Origin: Verrucomicrobiota bacterium
GTDB taxonomy: Bacteria; Verrucomicrobiota; Verrucomicrobiia; Verrucomicrobiales; DEV007
Reading direction: 5' to 3'
Length of the DNA stretch: 42,005 nt
Assembly: GCA_003402735.1 (NCBI GenBank)
Contig: QQNE01000033.1
Location: 1 to 42,005 of the forward strand
Shown: positions 41,372 to 42,005 of the stretch, one piece after another
How the letters are laid out: the number at the start of each line of letters is the position of its first letter
How positions within the stretch are numbered: position 1 is the first letter of the stretch
Position numbers and translations under genes: made by a program
The notes under the pieces: generated by a model
Databases searched by the model: none
What the model saw: the letters and a program-made list of their open reading frames with translations, nothing else
What the model was told of the DNA's origin: nothing

Positions 41372-42005
41372 GCAAGAATCTCCTTGATCACCCGGGCGCC
41401 CTCCACCCCGGTGAGGCGGGCGTCGAGGCCTTGGAACTTAAAGCTGAAGCCGTTGTGATCGATCCCAAGTTGATGAAGCATGGTGGCGTGCAGGTCGTGC
41501 ACGGTGGTCACCTTCTCCACGGCGGCGTAACCGAGATCATCCGTAGCTCCGTGAACCATGCCGCCCTGGATGCCCGCCCCGGCCAACCAGACAGACATCG
41601 CCTTGTTGTGGTGGTCGCGCCCGTTCCCCTGTGACATCGGGGTGCGCCCGAACTCGCCAGCCCAGACCAAGAGGGTGTCATCAAACAGACCACGCTGCTT
41701 GAGGTCCGTGATCAAGGCCATGCAAGCCCGATCGATTTCCTTGGCTTTCAGCGCCACACCCTCTTTCACCCCGCCGTGATGATCCCAGTCCTTGTGATAG
41801 AGCTGGATGAACCGCGTGCCCCGCTCCGCCAACCGACGGGCCAAAAGACAGTTGGCAGCGAAGGAGCCGTCGCCCGGCTGACAACCGTAGAGCTCCAGCG
41901 TCTTGGCGCCCTCGGCGGAAACATCCATCAGATCGGGCACGCTGGCCTGCATCTGGAACGCCATTTCATATTGGGCGATGCGTGTCGCGATTTCCGGGTC
42001 GGAGA
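41368..42005 (-). CDS. DUF1501 family protein, 5' end outside the window
   Basis: About 212 C-terminal residues are visible; the frame is open to the window edge, where [19 protein letters not shown] is typical DUF1501 sequence, so the start lies beyond 42005. Other marks are [60 protein letters not shown] and the C-terminal [16 protein letters not shown]1501 proteins resemble alkaline-phosphatase/sulfatase-fold enzymes, are usually exported by Tat, and are nearly always paired with DUF1592-type or DUF1553-type cytochrome proteins in PVC bacteria. Here the stop overlaps the DUF1592 start by four bases, so the pair is translationally coupled. An ATG at 41964 inside this segment is not the true start. 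Confidence 0.93.
   Translation of the reverse strand, partial: SDPEIATRIAQYEMAFQMQASVPDLMDVSAEGAKTLELYGCQPGDGSFAANCLLARRLAERGTRFIQLYHKDWDHHGGVKEGVALKAKEIDRACMALITDLKQRGLFDDTLLVWAGEFGRTPMSQGNGRDHHNKAMSVWLAGAGIQGGMVHGATDDLGYAAVEKVTTVHDLHATMLHQLGIDHNGFSFKFQGLDARLTGVEGARVIKEILA

Overview
The window is GC-rich, densely coded bacterial DNA. Its gene content points to the PVC group, most likely a free-living member of the Verrucomicrobiota. The evidence is the mix of secreted FGly sulfatases, a ThuA-like protein, a sialate O-acetylesterase, a giant secreted protein (TIM barrel, LamG, DUF6797-like region, beta-propeller and cupredoxin), a DUF1501/DUF1592 (planctomycete cytochrome c) pair, and a squalene-hopene-type cyclase. 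No rRNA, tRNA, insertion sequence or CRISPR array was recognised. The taxonomic call is inference from gene families only.

Layout. 1-4068: a partial unknown protein, a PAS-AraC regulator, an amidohydrolase and an alpha/beta hydrolase. 4121-6132: an eroded stretch of short secreted-protein remnants (an internally deleted sulfatase, a frameshifted ORF, the C-terminal stub of a DUF1961-like protein) around an intact ThuA-like gene. 6129-11527: a coupled pair, sialate O-acetylesterase and the 1281-residue multidomain protein. 11546-14391: an unusual FCD-AraC regulator divergent from a class I aldolase of the DHDPS/N-acetylneuraminate lyase family, followed by an SBF-family transporter, which looks like a sugar-acid catabolic cassette. 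14444-23297: mostly metabolism and housekeeping (hisD, triterpene cyclase, peroxiredoxin, SMP-30 lactonase, 5-formyl-THF cyclo-ligase, a tail-anchored coiled-coil protein, a beta-CASP RNase-like protein, a glycogen synthase). 23649-27004: a beta-helix carbohydrate-active protein and a small secreted unknown. 27009-30917: DAHP synthase divergent from a LOG-tlyA-nadK run. 30920-35044: two sulfatases and an NHL-type propeller protein.

The most striking part is 35066-38069. A WYL repressor resembling the defence-associated CapW/BrxR family is divergent from a fused cas4-cas1 gene and a cas2-like gene. No effector gene and no repeat-spacer array lies between the flanking unrelated genes. The Cas1 catalytic triad is conserved. 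The Cas4 nuclease part has lost the acidic residue of its ExK motif (M95-T-K97), although its four iron-sulfur cysteines remain, and Cas2 has Glu in place of its usual Asp. This looks like an orphan, possibly repurposed, spacer-acquisition module under a defence-type regulator. The intergenic region carries a spaced direct repeat and inverted repeats that could be operators.

The window ends inside a DUF1501 gene coupled to a DUF1592/1588/1585 protein. Several coupled junctions use GTGA or TTGA overlaps with non-ATG starts, so starts in this genome should not be assumed to be ATG.
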